Positions 49,930 to 62,997 of a stretch of 64,000 bases of DNA are shown here, one piece after another. The DNA comes from Welwitschia mirabilis (lineage: Eukaryota; Gnetophyta; Gnetopsida; Welwitschiales): positions 32,001,112-32,065,111 of the forward strand of contig JBOZIK010000001.1 in NCBI GenBank assembly GCA_051453625.1, given 5' to 3'. A program made the translations under genes and the position numbers. Below the pieces are notes generated by a model. It ran no database searches and was not told the DNA's origin. It saw only the letters and a program-made list of their open reading frames with translations. Position 1 is the first letter of the stretch. Every line of letters starts with the position of its first letter.

Positions 49930-51190
49930 GATTCTTTAATTATACCTAAAAGGAAACTTGAAAGAAGACACAATCTAATTATGCAAGAAATTCATAAATA
50001 AGAAATTACTAAACTCTTAGATAAATGATTTATTTATCCTATATCATACTCAAAATTGATTACTCCTTTTATAGTAGTATTTAAAAGGAAAAATGAATAG
50101 AAATTACATGTTGAATTTAACATGTTACAATGTAATAAGGATCATTTTTCCTTACATTTTATTGATAAGATCTTAGAAAGAATAATAGGGTATTAACACT
50201 ATAGATTTATTGAATAGCATAGTGCTTACAATCAAATCATAATTACTTTTATAAGATTATGCTAAAACTTCTTTTACTTATCACTAGGGTACATATGCCC
50301 TTAAGGTTATACATTTTGGACTATATAATAATTTAGAAATATTTAAAAGAATTGAGAATTTTTTGAGATATGATTAAAAGGCTAGTAAAATTTTAATACA
50401 TGATTTTTCAACCTTTGGAAATGATCTTTATGAATCACTTAAAAGATTATAGAAAGTGTTATAAAGATGTAAATAAAAGAGGTTAAAACTTAATTGATCT
50501 AAAGTCAACCCATGATGATATGATGATAGATTAGAAAATACAATTTCTCAAAACAAAATTGAGATACATGAGTAAAAGATCTATCAAATAAAGGACATAC
50601 CTACTTCAACTAAACTTAAGGAACTTAGATTATTCCTAGGTCATATAAGATATTAAAAGAGATTCATAAGTAACTTTAAAAAAATTTCAAATTCCTAAGT
50701 ACTCTTTTTCAAAAATATGTTGAGTATAATTATACCTCTAAATGTTAATAATATTTTCAAAATTATAACTTAATTAAGGTAGATCTAATATAAGAATTCA
50801 ATTTCTTAAAGCTATTTCATATTATGGATGATGCATTTAATCATACTATGAAAGATTTTTTAGGATAAAAAGATGATGAAAATAAATCATATCCTATTGC
50901 TTATATAAGAAAAAAATTAAATTTATTTCAATATTATTGTATAATAACTAAAAAGGAGATATAGTAGTAATAATGATACTATAAAAATTTGGGCATTACA
51001 TTTTACGACATGAAGTTAAAGGGCATGATGATCATAGTTCTATTATATTCTTAATAAATACAAAGGAAGAAAATTCAAGGATCATGAGACATATATAAGA
51101 GATCAAAGAATTTGATTTAAAAATTATCACCAAAAAAGGAACTAAAAATGTAGTTTCATACCATCTATTAATATTACATTTTTCACATGA
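49930..51190 (+). pseudogene. Gypsy reverse transcriptase and RNase H relic
   Basis: In order: RRHNLIMQEIHK, EITKLLD, IYPISYSKLITPFIVVFKRK, CNKDHFSLHFIDKILERI and AYNQIIITF, the Athila/Tat RT order (FPLPFIDQMLERL; GYNQI). The catalytic YxDD box is LIHDFSTFGND (about 50395), first Asp changed to His. The connection domain KLKELRLFLGHIRY appears near 50610. RNase H shows YPIAYIRKKLN at about 50890. Stops are frequent and at least two frameshifts occur. Confidence 0.8.
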
Positions 51191-51229
51191 AGATAAACAA
51201 ATAAATGCAAGGAATGAATTCTTTTATAA

Positions 51230-52440
51230 GAACCTCCTAAAATTTTAGATAAATCATCAGTATAAAGATATAGCTAGTTTCATAGTTGATAAGAAATTAC
51301 CATCATATTTGAATCATTTTGAAAGAAAATGATTATTAAGAGAATTCAAAGATTGCATATGGCACAATGAAACTCTATTAAACCGTGTAAGGATCATATA
51401 ATTAAAAGATGGATGGAGAAGAATTTACAAAAAAAAAAAATTATTAAAAAAGCACATGATGAAAAAGGTAAAAAAACATTATAATGTAAAAATAATAGGA
51501 ATAAAAGTTCCTAACATGGCATATTATTGCCATACAATATTTAAAGATTCTCTCAAATATTAGAAATTCCATAATAATATATTCAAGCATTAGAGCCATT
51601 TGATATAGAGGATATATATTTCATTAGCTTCATTAATCCTTCATCACATGGAAATAGGTACACATTGGTTTATGTTAATTAACTAACTAAATGAGCTAAG
51701 ATTGAGGCTAAGTCACATTATTCTTTCCAAGCAATTATTAATTTATTTTTCAAAAATATTATTTATAGTTTTAGAACACCTAGGAAGTTTATTTCCAATA
51801 GGAAACCCAATTTACTAATGGATGTTTTGGCAAACTTCTCTCTAAATTTGAAATTCATCATACATTATCCATGGATTATAACCCTCAATTAAATGATTAA
51901 TCTAAGGTAATAAATAAAGAACTTAATGTAATTTAATAAAAACCATAAATATAAAGAATATTAATTTGAAACGAAAACCAAATGAAAGATTATGGACTAA
52001 TAGGATAACTTGAAAGAATAGTATAAGATTCACATCCTATGAGTTAGTAGATGATAAAATGAAACTAAGTAATTGAACTTAAGATAAAAAATTTTAAATT
52101 AGTGAGATGATTAAAAAGAAAATTTGATGAAGACTAGATGAAACGGATTAATAACATAAATATCTTAGATGAAAAAATAATAAAGCCCCTATTAAGAAAA
52201 GAAATATGAGAAAAGATAGAAACTTTACATGATTAAAAGATTGGCGAAATAGAATTTAAAATAAAAGACTCAGTGATGGTATATAATCCTAATAAATTAC
52301 ATTACAAGTAAAAGTATGAATAGAATTTTCTTAGATCATATAAAATAATTATATTATACATAATAAAGTAGTTGAGATTTATGATTTAGATGAAGAAGTT
52401 ACTTATCAGGTTAATGGATAAAGAATCAAAATTTTGTAAA
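51230..52440 (+). pseudogene. Gypsy integrase relic
   Basis: Starts with the DIASFIVDKKLPSYL linker region, then CIWHNETLLNRV, and the core segment with FRTPRKFISNRKPN (about 51770) in place of FGTPxxIISDxGTHF, the catalytic Asp changed to Asn. The C-terminal part keeps IEFKIKDSVMVYNPNKLHY and a final VNG-like tail near 52400. Non-functional. Confidence 0.75.
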
Positions 52441-52689
52441 GATCAAAAATTTTTACTAGAGTGTTTAGGAAACCCTTTTAGAATGAAGAGGATACTCCCA
52501 TTCTTTCTTTTATAATAAATTACTTTATATAATTAAATAAATCATGTTAATTCTTTAGGATATTTTATCTGTTAACATATTAAAAATGAATTTGAATGAC
52601 TTAGAAGAAAAAAGGCTAGCCTATTATAAATTTGATAGAAAGTCATGCACTATATCATAAGTTAAGGCTCTATGAAGTATTTATTTTAT

Positions 52690-52765
52690 ACACACATGCA
52701 TACACATAAATTAAAAAATTAAAAACATTAAAAAACACACACATACATATACACACACACATAAT
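52690..52765. repeat. Interrupted (CA)n microsatellite
   Basis: Runs of ACACAC, including ACACACACATACATATACACACACAC, interrupted by an AT-rich piece. It lies in the non-coding stretch after integrase. Confidence 0.85.
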
Positions 52766-53365
52766 AAAAAGTAAATCATCACAATGTCCTATTGCAAGTG
52801 TACATGAGTAAATACTCTTGAAAAGGGCTCTTGGAAGTGTAATATGATAGCTATGAAAACTTCAATGAGGGGTTAAATAACCATGATCTAGATTACATCT
52901 TGTGGGCACTTACTCCTTAGATACTAGTTTTATTTTTTTAGTGATGAATAAGAATTGATTTTTATGATTTTGAAATTGTTAAGAAACAATGACGTTCTAA
53001 GAGTCATCTAAGGTTTAGGTTGTTACTAAAGATATGTTTAGTCATAAAGGAACAATATTGGTAGAAGGTCAACTATATCTTAGAGACCATCTAAGGTATA
53101 GCTAGATTATACTAATATATTACACCTTAATATTTTAGCGAAGGATTACTTAAAATATAGGTAAATTAATAAAAAATGAAATAGTGGTAATACAATAAGT
53201 ATATGTACATAATAATTAAATTTCTATTAAAGAAGAAGAAAATTATCTTATTTTTAAGATAAATTAAATAATCTCATAACAATTTATTAAGTTAAAATTA
53301 TAGAATCTCTTTAAATAAAATTGAGATGGATCTTATATATTATTTATGTGGAAAAAAGAGAGAAA

Positions 53366-53419
53366 GAGAAAAATAGAGTCACTTAAACACTTGAGAAAAA
53401 TAGAGTCCCTTAAACACTT
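53366..53419. repeat. 27-bp tandem duplication
   Basis: The unit starting GAGAAAAATAGAGTCACTTA occurs twice in a row with one mismatch (A/C). Confidence 0.9.
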
Positions 53420-53714
53420 CATTCATTAATACAAACTTATTATAAAATTTTAAACTAATGATGAACACTCAATTAAGATGAAATTAAACTAACTTACATT
53501 AGCTTAGTAAAATTTACTTTAAAGAATGATCTTTACATAGGTTAATTTGGTTTTTACTCACATCCTAAATGAAGTAGAAAACTTATTCTTTCTCTTTGAT
53601 ATCCTAATCTTTGAAGATCTAGATAAGGATGGAAATAGATGCATCTCACTATGTTAATATAATCCTTTGAATTCCATACATTCTTATAAATGTTTTATTT
53701 ATTAAAATTTAAAC

Positions 53715-54571
53715 AAGTTTTACAACTTCTTGTCATCCATGTTGATCCTCGTACATTACAAAATCACACTTAACTTGTTTTTGACATAACATATGAAGAA
53801 TATAAAAGAGAAATTAATAGAAATAAAATTATCTTTTATTAATAACCATGCTCCTTACATCAACTATAGAATAGTTACTTCTTAATGAATGATACATAGC
53901 CTAATACTAGGGTAGGCTCCTCTCTTAAGCTAGATGAATATCTTGTCTAAAATACTTTAATGTACTAAGTAATTTTGATGCATAAGAGATAGGACATGGA
54001 AAACCTAAAAGGGGGTATTTATAGGTTTGAATTGACTATTTAGGTTACCAAGTGTAGTAACAAATTAAGAGTAATCATATTATTGATTTTGTAATGTATT
54101 CTTAATGTAACATCTTCTTATTATAATGTCTTATTGATGTAATGTCTTCTTAGCATAACATCTTGATGATGTAATGTATTTTTGGTGTAATATCTTCTTG
54201 GTTAGGTGAAAGTTTGATGATGTAATGTCTTCTTGGTGTAATATCTTCTTGGTTAGGTAAAAGTTATTATAATGAGTTTAACGCTTAATCTTTGGATCGT
54301 GATGCCTTTACTAATTAATGCTATCACCATGTGTCTTCAATGTCATCACCATGTCACTGCCACATGTCATTGTTACATGTCATTACCATGTGTTACTAGT
54401 ACAAATCTTTCTCAAATGCTCCATAAGTATTTCATTTTGATTCAATTTATTATCAATTCTTTATCTTTAGCCTTTGACATTAAAATGAATTACTTTGGGT
54501 ATTAAACCTACAAAAAGGACCTACAAAATACTTTAAACATAATATTAAATATGGCTAATTTGGCTCGCAAT
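53715..54571 (-). repeat. 3' LTR of the gag-only element, about 280 bp short
   Basis: The minus strand starts TATTGCGAGCCAAATTAGCC (TG decayed to TA). Homology to the 5' LTR stops at about 53715, so the last 280 bp present at 57030-57310 are missing or unrecognisable. Contains a 51-bp tandem duplication (54163-54213 and 54214-54264). Confidence 0.7.
54163..54264. repeat. 51-bp tandem duplication in the 3' LTR
   Basis: The unit starting TTGATGATGTAATGT and ending TTAGGTRAAAGT occurs twice with few mismatches. The 5' LTR has no such duplication. Confidence 0.9.
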
Positions 54572-54572
54572 A

Positions 54573-54590
54573 TATCCCTCTATCGAGAAT
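54573..54590 (-). other. Purine tract before the 3' LTR
   Basis: The minus strand reads GATAGAGGGATA directly before the LTR start, in the place of the polypurine tract that primes plus-strand synthesis. Confidence 0.5.
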
Positions 54591-55749
54591 TTGTCAATTC
54601 CTCACAAAGAAAGAAAAAAAGAATAGAAGTAATCCAAACTAAAAAAGAGATGAAAAGTAATACTTAAACATAAAGGATCTGACATTATTACACATAAAGT
54701 GCATCTCATTTTAGCATATCAAAAAAAAAATTCTAATTAAACATCATAAGAAGAATATGCATTAAATTCAAAACAATGGTTTCAATTCTATAATAAACAA
54801 ATTCATTCTGAATATAATATTTTAAATATTCCAAATATTTCAACCCCATGAATTAGATAAATTCATCCTAAATTTTAAGCAAGTTCACATGTGAAATAAA
54901 TTAAACATTTCAAGGGATGTAAACTAAAAAGTCAAAGTCTAGAAGGAAAAATACAAACATAAAATAAAAGNNNNNNNNNNNNNNNNNNNNNNNNNNNNNN
55001 NNNNNNACAAACATTGAACTACTTAGATCATAAATCCTAACCTCTTAAAACTTAAAATTTTATTTGAAATAAAAATAAGTACAAATCATTTTCAAAATAT
55101 AAAATTTATTTTTCTAATGCTTTGGTCTTATGCTAAATAGAAAAGTTACAGTTAATACCTTTAAAATTATCTACCTTAATGAAAAGAAATAAATACATTG
55201 CATTATAACATATTCTACTTGAATTTGATCAATTAACAATAGTCTCTCATTCCTAATTTAAAGATACATGATTCTTGATCAGTAAAANNNNNNNNNNATT
55301 ACAGTTTTGTCTGAGTAACATGGATGCAAATGTTAATGTACTAATTAAAATTGACATATCATAGCTATAATCCCAAACATTAATGGCTAGAAACTAATAA
55401 TAGTTGATAATGGGATAATTACAAAATACTTTGAGATGTACCTTCTTTTACCTTAAATTCCTTCCATTATGGAGTGCTCATCTCTAAACCACTAACCTTG
55501 TTTTTATCACAAGTAGTAGGATCCAATAGATAAGACATAGGATGTTAAGAAACTTTACCTAATCACCAAGATAGATTAGGAGTTATTATCAAAAGTGATT
55601 TATGATATAAATTGATATCTCATCTTTTTCTTTTTCATTTTTCCCCTTTACCTCACAAATATGAAAAGACACCTATGCATTACCAAAGTACTAATAACTT
55701 GTAGCATTAATGTAAATGGTGTTGATGAAGATAAAAAGAATACAATATG

Positions 55750-56350
55750 AATAACTTGTAGCCATGTTTAACCAATTTCCATTAATACTTCTAAGAGTTT
55801 TTAAGCATCATATAAAATCAAACTGAGTAAATTTCCACCCCATACAAAATTCATAGTTGCTTAGTTTAGCTGTTTATTTCACTATAAAGTGGTTAACAAG
55901 TTCTCCTCTTGAGAATTCATCTACAAAGTTGGACAACGAATTAAAAATCTCTCATAGGTTATAAGAAAAGACTCATAATGTGTTGTGCAAATTTGGTTAC
56001 ATATTTTAATTTTTTCTAATGGTTGTTTCACTCATGAACCTTTTTATGAAGGCATCTTCAGCTTGGTCCAAAGTCTTAAGGCCTTTAGGGGGGATAGTTT
56101 TCAATAATTTTTTGCCTTTCATCTAATGGTAATGAGAAACTAATCATGTAAGTCCTATTAACTACCTTTTTTCTCTCATTTTGTAAGCTAAGAATGAGTT
56201 ATTTTATTTTAGCTAGGAGTTTCAAAGGATTTTATTCTTCATCTTCTAAAAAGGAGGATAGGATTAAAGGTTTTTAAGCTTTACATCATCTCTAGTATAT
56301 AGGTTAAAATGGGTTTTTAATCTTATTTTTTTATTATATTCTATGATTAA
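55750..56350 (-). pseudogene. Athila-like gag relic
   Basis: On the minus strand: ISFSLPLDERQKIIENYPP, then in another frame KGLKTLDQAEDAFIKRFM and KYVTKFAQHIMSLF. These follow the gypsy gag order (FPFSLxxxAxxWLxxLPP, SIxTWDxLxxxFLxKFF, ISxFxQxxxESxxxAWERFK). Frameshifts and stops are present. No pol follows. Confidence 0.65.
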
Positions 56351-57003
56351 GAGTTAATGAGATAGAAGTTGAATAGAGGATCATATGTTTAAAGGTTTAG
56401 AAGGGAAAAAGATTTGAGAGATAGGTTCTTTAGAGGGGTTTAAAGAGGAAAACAATTTATAAAATAAATTGCTTTTAAAAATAGGTAAATGAATTTTAGA
56501 ATTATGAAAAGTAGAATAACCATCTTATTCTATTTTAAACTGAAATAAAGCTTTCTCCCCTCTAGTTCTTGAATTAAAATCCATGAATCCTTTTTAAATC
56601 ATTTTACTAACAAATTACTTCTCTCGCTGGTTCTTTTTATGCATTACCATTCCCTTGCATTTTCGTAAAATGTTAAATAAACTTCTTTACATCTAAATGG
56701 AAAAATCCCTTTTAGATCACACAAAATATAAGAAGGAGGCTATACCAATAATGAATGTGGAATCCACTTAGATTTAGTGAAACACAAAGTGTAGACAAAT
56801 TTGTTGAAAACATTGGTAATCTTTCAACTTTAAACAAAAATTAAAACTAACAAAAAATAAAAAATCAAGCTAAAATATGAAAGTAAAAATTTAAACTAAC
56901 ATAAGAAAAATAAAAAACATATGTGCCCACTACATAAGAAAACATCTTAAAATCAATTTATTACTTAAGTAGTGAGAATCAATCTTCTAAATGCTCTTGA
57001 ACG

Positions 57004-57024
57004 GCTTCCTAGTAATGGAACCAA
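57004..57024 (-). other. Primer site of the gag-only element (tRNA-Asp type)
   Basis: The minus strand reads TTGGTTCCATTACTAGGAAG, explained as TTGGCGCCGTTGCCGGG-type after mostly C-to-T and G-to-A changes. It sits a few bases inside the LTR, as in Athila elements. Confidence 0.6.
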
Positions 57025-57029
57025 TTTAT

Positions 57030-58171
57030 TGGAGTACATGTCATGTGATTTTCTTCAATTAATCATCTTCAAATACAACTTGCAATATTAGTATCTAGTA
57101 CACACAAAAAATACTAGTATAGGAAGTCAACCCAAATATTTTGCTCTAGAGAGAAATTTGCAAGTGAATTAGGAGATTTTATAAAAAAGGATTAAAATGA
57201 TTCTATATTTTAAATTTTAGAATGATAAATGATTGAAATGTAAAAACAAGAAAAAGTACAATGAATGAATGTAAAGATGAGATGCAAGTCTAAATGGAAA
57301 TACCAACCAAGTTTACTAGCTTATTGTCACCCATGTTAGCCCTTATATACTATATCAAAATTACAATTAACTTGATTTTGACATAACATAGAGAGAAGTT
57401 ATTAAAAATAAAATGATATTTTATTAAGCACCATGCTCCTTACATCAATGGTAAAGTAGTTTTTCCTCAATATAGGATATATATCCCAACATAAAGATAA
57501 GATCCTCTCTTAAGTCATGGATGAATCACCCAAAATGCTTTAACATCACAAGTGATTTTGATGTAAGAAAGATAAGAAATGGGGAATCTGATAGGTGTAT
57601 TTATGGGTTTGGATTAAATCTTTAGGTCACTAAAGATACTAATATATTAAGAGTAATAACATCACTGATTTTATAATGTCTTCTTAATGTGATATTTTCT
57701 TGATGTAACATATTCTTAGTTTAATGTCTTCTTAGTATAGTATCTTATTCTACATGTCTTCTTGATGTAACATCTTCTTGATGTAATGCCTTCTTGGATA
57801 GGTGAAATTTATCATGATGAGTCCAACACTTAGCCTTTAAATCATGATGCCTTTACAAATCTATGCTATCATCATGTGTTATCAACATCACTACCATGTC
57901 ATTGTTACATTTCACTACCAACATGTCACTACTAGATGTCATTACCACATGTTACTATAAGATGTCATTATCACATGTTACTATCACATGTCACTACTAC
58001 ATGTCTTCCTCAAATGCTTCATGATTACTTCATCTTGATTCAAATTATTATTAATTATTTATCCTTGGTCTTTGACATCAAAAGTGGATAATTTGAGCAT
58101 TAAACCTTTAAAAAGAACCTGAAAACATACTCTAAACATGATGTTAAGTATAACCAATTTGGCTTGCAACA
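57030..58171 (-). repeat. 5' LTR of the gag-only element
   Basis: The minus strand starts TGTTGCAAGCCAAATTGG and ends at TACTCCA near the primer site. From 57310 to 58171 it is collinear with 53715-54571. It contains a 13-bp array (57896-58000) and a block rich in TTCTTGATGTAATGTC (57670-57800). Confidence 0.75.
57896..58000. repeat. 13-bp minisatellite, eight units, in the 5' LTR
   Basis: Eight consecutive units of the form ATGTCAYTACCAC (one is 14 bp), creating repeated ACATGT palindromes. The corresponding part of the 3' LTR (about 54340-54390) has only about four units. Confidence 0.9.
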
Positions 58172-59860
58172 CTTCTTAAAATAGTCTTTACAATTTTAAT
58201 TAAGTATTCATTGGTCTAATGATTGATTATTAGTTCAAAATAAAAAGGGATTATGACATGGTAAAACTTATCTTTATCATTCTTCATGATAAAATAGTCC
58301 AATGTATGTAGCATCTCAACTATAGACTTATAAATGAAAATGAAGGTTGAAATACATTCTTTGTTGTAAGAATAATTTGAGAAGATATGGCATTAATGCT
58401 CTAAATGCACATATCTTTTTAAGTTTAAGCGCGAAAAAAGAAATCATGCTAGAAAGGACAGCAAGAGAATACAAAAATTGGAAAGATCTACAAATTTGTG
58501 AGTCATAATTAACCCTATCCAAGTTAAGAAACACTCTAAGTAAACTTACTTAAGAAAATATTAATAAAGATATTATTTTTTGTATTANNNNNNNNNNNNN
58601 NNNNNNNNNNNNNNNNNNNNNNNNNNNNNNNNNNNNNNNNNNNNNNNNNNNNNNNNNNNNNNNNNNNNNNNNNNNNNNNNNNNNNNNTTAGTCAGTACTT
58701 TTTTTTTTAATTAATGTATTCTTTTACAAGTGTTCACTTATTTGTAGTTTATAAAATGCTAAGTATCAAGTTTACAAGATTACATAAAATAGAAAACAAA
58801 TCAAAATATAACCCTATCTCTTAAAGTAAGCTACATACTTTAATTGCATTTATTTCTCTCCAACTTTGCAGATTCATTATTAACTACCTATTTCAACTAA
58901 ATTATTTATTAATAAAGTTGATTTTTCCACCTAAAGCAAAAACTTTAGGATGAACTTTAGATTAGTCTAATTTATAAGATTTGGTTCTTTAGTTAATTCT
59001 TAGAAATAATGGTAGATATCAAATAAAGTAATACATCTCATAAGGCCTAAATAATTAAATTTTTATTTTCAATTCATGTGTATCTACTGAAGGGAAAATT
59101 GACTCTTTAAATACCCCCTTTATTTTTTTTTTCTTTAACTTTGCGTCATCATTTTTGTTCCTAATTATTTATACTAAATCTAAATTCCATGGTATTTAAG
59201 CTTGAAGATCCTTTTTAAGAATCCTTGAAGGCCCTATTTGAACTCTAATATCTTATGATACAATAATCAAATATAACACTTAAGCTTGAAGATCCTCTTA
59301 GAAAAACCCATAATTATTAAAGACACCTTAGAGATTTAGGAGGTTGTGCTATCTTAAACACTTAATTACAATCATTAAATTACTCTCTCTCTTATTGTCC
59401 TATAACTCAAAGGCCCCCTTTAACTATGAGATACATCCTTCAACTTACATCTAACATAACTTTTTAACATCATTAATATTATTTTCACATTATCACAAAA
59501 TCATTTCTATCTCCAATTCAAAAGCTTCTTTGACTATGAGTTACCATCTTTTGTTTACCACATCACTTCTCATCTAGTTAATGTCCATATTATTGGTACT
59601 GAATTTCACTTTAATGCTAAAATATTTACTAATTTTTTCTCTCACTAGTGATAATGCTTATTAATAGCCTTTATTATTTATAAATAAGTATAATATTAAT
59701 TTTTTATTCATTTCTTACCATTAGATTTTCTTTTTTGAAATGAATTTCTTCAGCTTTTCTCTCATAATAACACATGTAGCAGTTATTCTATTAGATAAGA
59801 ACTTTTATTTACTACATTCAAAAGCATTCATGAGTTTATTAGGGATGAGGAGTTAATTTG
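58172..59860. other. Unassigned, includes a 100-N gap
   Basis: Sequence between the nested element and the 26-bp array, with a gap at 58588-58687. The minus-strand open frame at 58328-58534 has no recognisable similarity. Confidence 0.4.
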
Positions 59861-60062
59861 AAACTTCTATGATTTATTTAAAATAAAAACTTGCATGATT
59901 CATCTAAACTTAAAACTTTCACAATTCATCTAGACTTAAAACTTATAGGGTTTATTTAAGTGTGAAACTTACGTGGTTTATTTAAATGTAAAACCTACAT
60001 GATTTATTTAAACATGAAGCTTGAAAATTTTATTTAATATTAAAATCTACTTATTTTATTAC
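59861..60062. repeat. 26-bp minisatellite, about eight units
   Basis: Units AAACTTNCATGATTTATTTAAA.. start at 59861, 59887, 59913, 59939, 59965, 59991, 60017 and 60043, exactly 26 bp apart. Units vary by substitutions only, so the phase is preserved. The last unit is partial. Confidence 0.93.
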
Positions 60063-61689
60063 AAATTTAAAATTCAAACTTACTTAGGTAAGATATTTAT
60101 TAGGCCTACAAGTAGATTTCCAAATCAATTGAGATTAGAACTAGTCTTATTTGCATTTAGATTCAAACAAAAGTTTATCTAACTACATGAATCATTTATT
60201 ATATAAAATGGAAAATTTATCTCCTCAATAAATTTTAAAATTTACTTTAAGATCCATACTTAAAAAAGGTTAAGAAGAGAAATATTGAGTTTCACTGATA
60301 GCATTAGTTATTAATAAACAAAAAATATAGTGTAGAAATAGTATTTAATTTTTACAATAATTTAAAAGATATTAAAGATAGTCAAATTCTTATCAGAAAT
60401 GTGAATACACTATAATTTATTTCTCTCAAGAAGATATTAGAAAAATACCTCAACTTTCAAAGGGAAAAAATCCATTAAAAGTTTAAATAAAAATAAAAAG
60501 GTCAAGTTGTGCATGATCTTATTTGAAAAAGTTTTAAATAAGAAAGGAAGAATTGACTAAAATAAAAATTCACAATTCAAATTATTCATAATAATTCAAA
60601 ATTTTAATAATAATTTAGTTTTTGTACTTATGAAATAAAAGGAAATGAGTTTTCTTTGGATGTTTCTAGCTAAAGATATCAAGAATCCTACAAAATAGAA
60701 AATTGTTATTATAGTAGGATGCATGTTTTAGAATTTAATTAGACATATAATAAAAAGGAGGAAAGTGAAAACATCTAGAATCATTATGTTAGGTTTATCA
60801 TTCTTAATAATAAGAATGTTTAAAAGAAAAAGAGTAAACCCTTAAATAAATAAACCTTATGTTGAATTAACTATATAATCCCTACTCGATGTCAAGGAAT
60901 TAAGTATTATAAAAGTAAAAGAAGAATAAAGTTAAGATTAGAAACCATTAATACCTAAAACTAGTTAAATATTTTTTTATTAAATAATTAATTTTTAATC
61001 TTAACCTTTTAAATTAAAGGATATTTTTACTTTCTCCACTCATCTCTAGAAAATATGATAAGGGGTCCCTTTACCCGCTTCCCCTCCACCCCTAGAATAG
61101 TTTTCACCTCCTCCAATTCTTTGGCTATGATCTTTTCCCAAATCTCTAGAAAGATAAATTAAATAGTAAATATAATTTCTTAGATACCTTTAAAGAGAAA
61201 GTTAAGTCAATCATCCAAACAAAAGATGAAATTTCTAGTTAATAAAATGAAACTTCATGTTTAAAAATAGAAAATGAATTTTTAAGATAATAGTTTAACT
61301 AAGAAAAAGATAACTATATTAATTGTAGTATGAATTATAAAAATCTAAAAAAGCCAAAAAAATTCTAGATTTTAGATTTTCATATGAAAACCAATGTAAA
61401 ATTTAGATTAGCTTATGAATTAATAACAAAATTAAAAACTTCTTTGAAAGAAAAGAATGCCTCTGAGGCTTATCTAGTAAATAAAGAAAATATATTGATC
61501 TCCATGTAAAACATGACAATTCGTTTAAAAAAATGATTTGAATTATATAGAGTATTAATAAAAATTTATTACATTCATGCATAATGAGGGTCCATCACCA
61601 TTAAATAAATAATATTCAAAAAATATATATGTAGGTTTACAACGAATATATAAAAAAATATGAAGATTTAAATGGAGGATATCAATTAG
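60063..61689. other. Unassigned AT-rich stretch
   Basis: No motif recognised. A short open run near 61430-61500 (KLKTSLKEKNASEAYLVNKE) may be an upstream part of the relic that follows. Confidence 0.35.
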
Positions 61690-62085
61690 AAATAGACATG
61701 GATGAAGGCATTAAATTAAATTAGTTTTTACTAGACAACTTTAAAGGCTAATCAAAAACTATTATTTAATCGTTAGATGGAAATAAGGCTTTAGAGGACA
61801 AACTAAAGGCTAAAGCTCTATATAATTATTTTTCTAGAATCCCAAAGAGTCACCAATTTCATGAAAATGTTTTATGTATTTTTAGGGCCTTCTTAGAAAA
61901 TTTTAATTCCAAAATGAAAAATTATCTGTCAAAAATAGAAATGGAAATAAAAGGATCTATGAAGAAATATTTTGCTTATCTTAAAAATAATATCATAATA
62001 GTATGTCTAGAGTTGACTCAAGTATTAGATCAGAAGCTAGAAAAAGAAAATCCAGAATTCATGATTAGAAAAGAAAATAAAACAT
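61690..62085 (+). pseudogene. Capsid- or gag-like relic of unknown family
   Basis: A plus-strand frame with few stops contains FLLDNFKG, DGNKALEDKLKAKALYNYF, CIFRAFLENFNSKMKNYL and SMKKYFAYLKNN. Its helical, Lys-rich, Cys-poor composition is reminiscent of gag or capsid proteins of plant retroelements. I cannot place it in a family, and no zinc knuckle or enzymatic motif follows before the LTR at 62998. It could belong to the outer gypsy element or to an older insertion. Confidence 0.35.
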
Positions 62086-62997
62086 GAACATGAAGAGTTA
62101 GTAATATCCACGAGCCTAGGTACTTATCCTAAAAACCTATATGATTTCATAAATTATAATTCAAAAGAAATTAGAAAATGTCATTCAGATTCATAAACAA
62201 TTATGAGATATCATTTAAAAAACCTTTAGTGCATGAACTAATATTTGCAAAATTTTTGAAATAAATATTATAGAGTGGAATAAAATAAAAGTAAAGTTTT
62301 ATTTTAAAAAAAAAGAAGTATTATCCACAAAGGGCACTAGCACTCTATTGAAGGAAATAATAGCTAAACTTTATAAAATAATGGAAGATTGTAAAATAGA
62401 CATGAAAAGTTCTATAGTAATTTCATAAGATATTAAAAAGTTATACCTCTTTAAAGATAGAATGATAAATTATATGAAGATGTTAAAAGGAATAATTTCA
62501 AGTATGTTTTTCAAGATGACTAAAGATAATACTTTAGGCATATACACAATTTCTATTAATGAATCTTCTAGCAAATGAGGTACAATGATTAAAATAACAT
62601 AAGAACTATTCATTACTAAAAATTCCCCTGTAGCATCTAAGAAATAAATCCTAAGAAATATCTATAAGTAAGCCAAGACTCCCATAAGATATATGGATAG
62701 ATAAAGGATCATTCAAATTAAAATTAAAGTTTAAAGAAATATAAATAATTGATCTACAATACCTTACCATTTAGAATAATAAAGAAAGCTTTTAGTCTAA
62801 ATAGAATAATCTTTTAGTACAAATAGAACAAGAAAGAAAGGTAGGTTAATTAGTATAATATATTAGAGAACTTGATTTCTAATAAGACTAACCTTTATGG
62901 TTAAGAAAAGAAGATGACTAATAAAATGTTAACTTTGGCAGAAACTAATGAAGCTAAAATGTTAACTGATATTTTGCATAATTAGTCTTATATTTTA

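Larger units (their letters stand above)
52441..53714. other. Non-coding stretch after gypsy integrase
   Basis: Holds the CA microsatellite and a 27-bp tandem duplication but no coding evidence. Probably the 3' untranslated part of the outer element, or a region that once held an env-like frame. Confidence 0.4.
53715..58171 (-). mobile_element. Gag-only Athila-like gypsy element, nested
   Basis: On the minus strand: 5' LTR (58171-57030), a tRNA-Asp-type primer site (57024-57004), gag relic (about 56350-55750), purine tract (about 54590-54573) and a shortened 3' LTR (54571-53715). The internal region is only about 2.5 kb and shows no protease, RT or integrase, so it is a non-autonomous or pol-deleted member. 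N-gaps at 54971-55006 and 55288-55297 lie inside. Confidence 0.72.
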
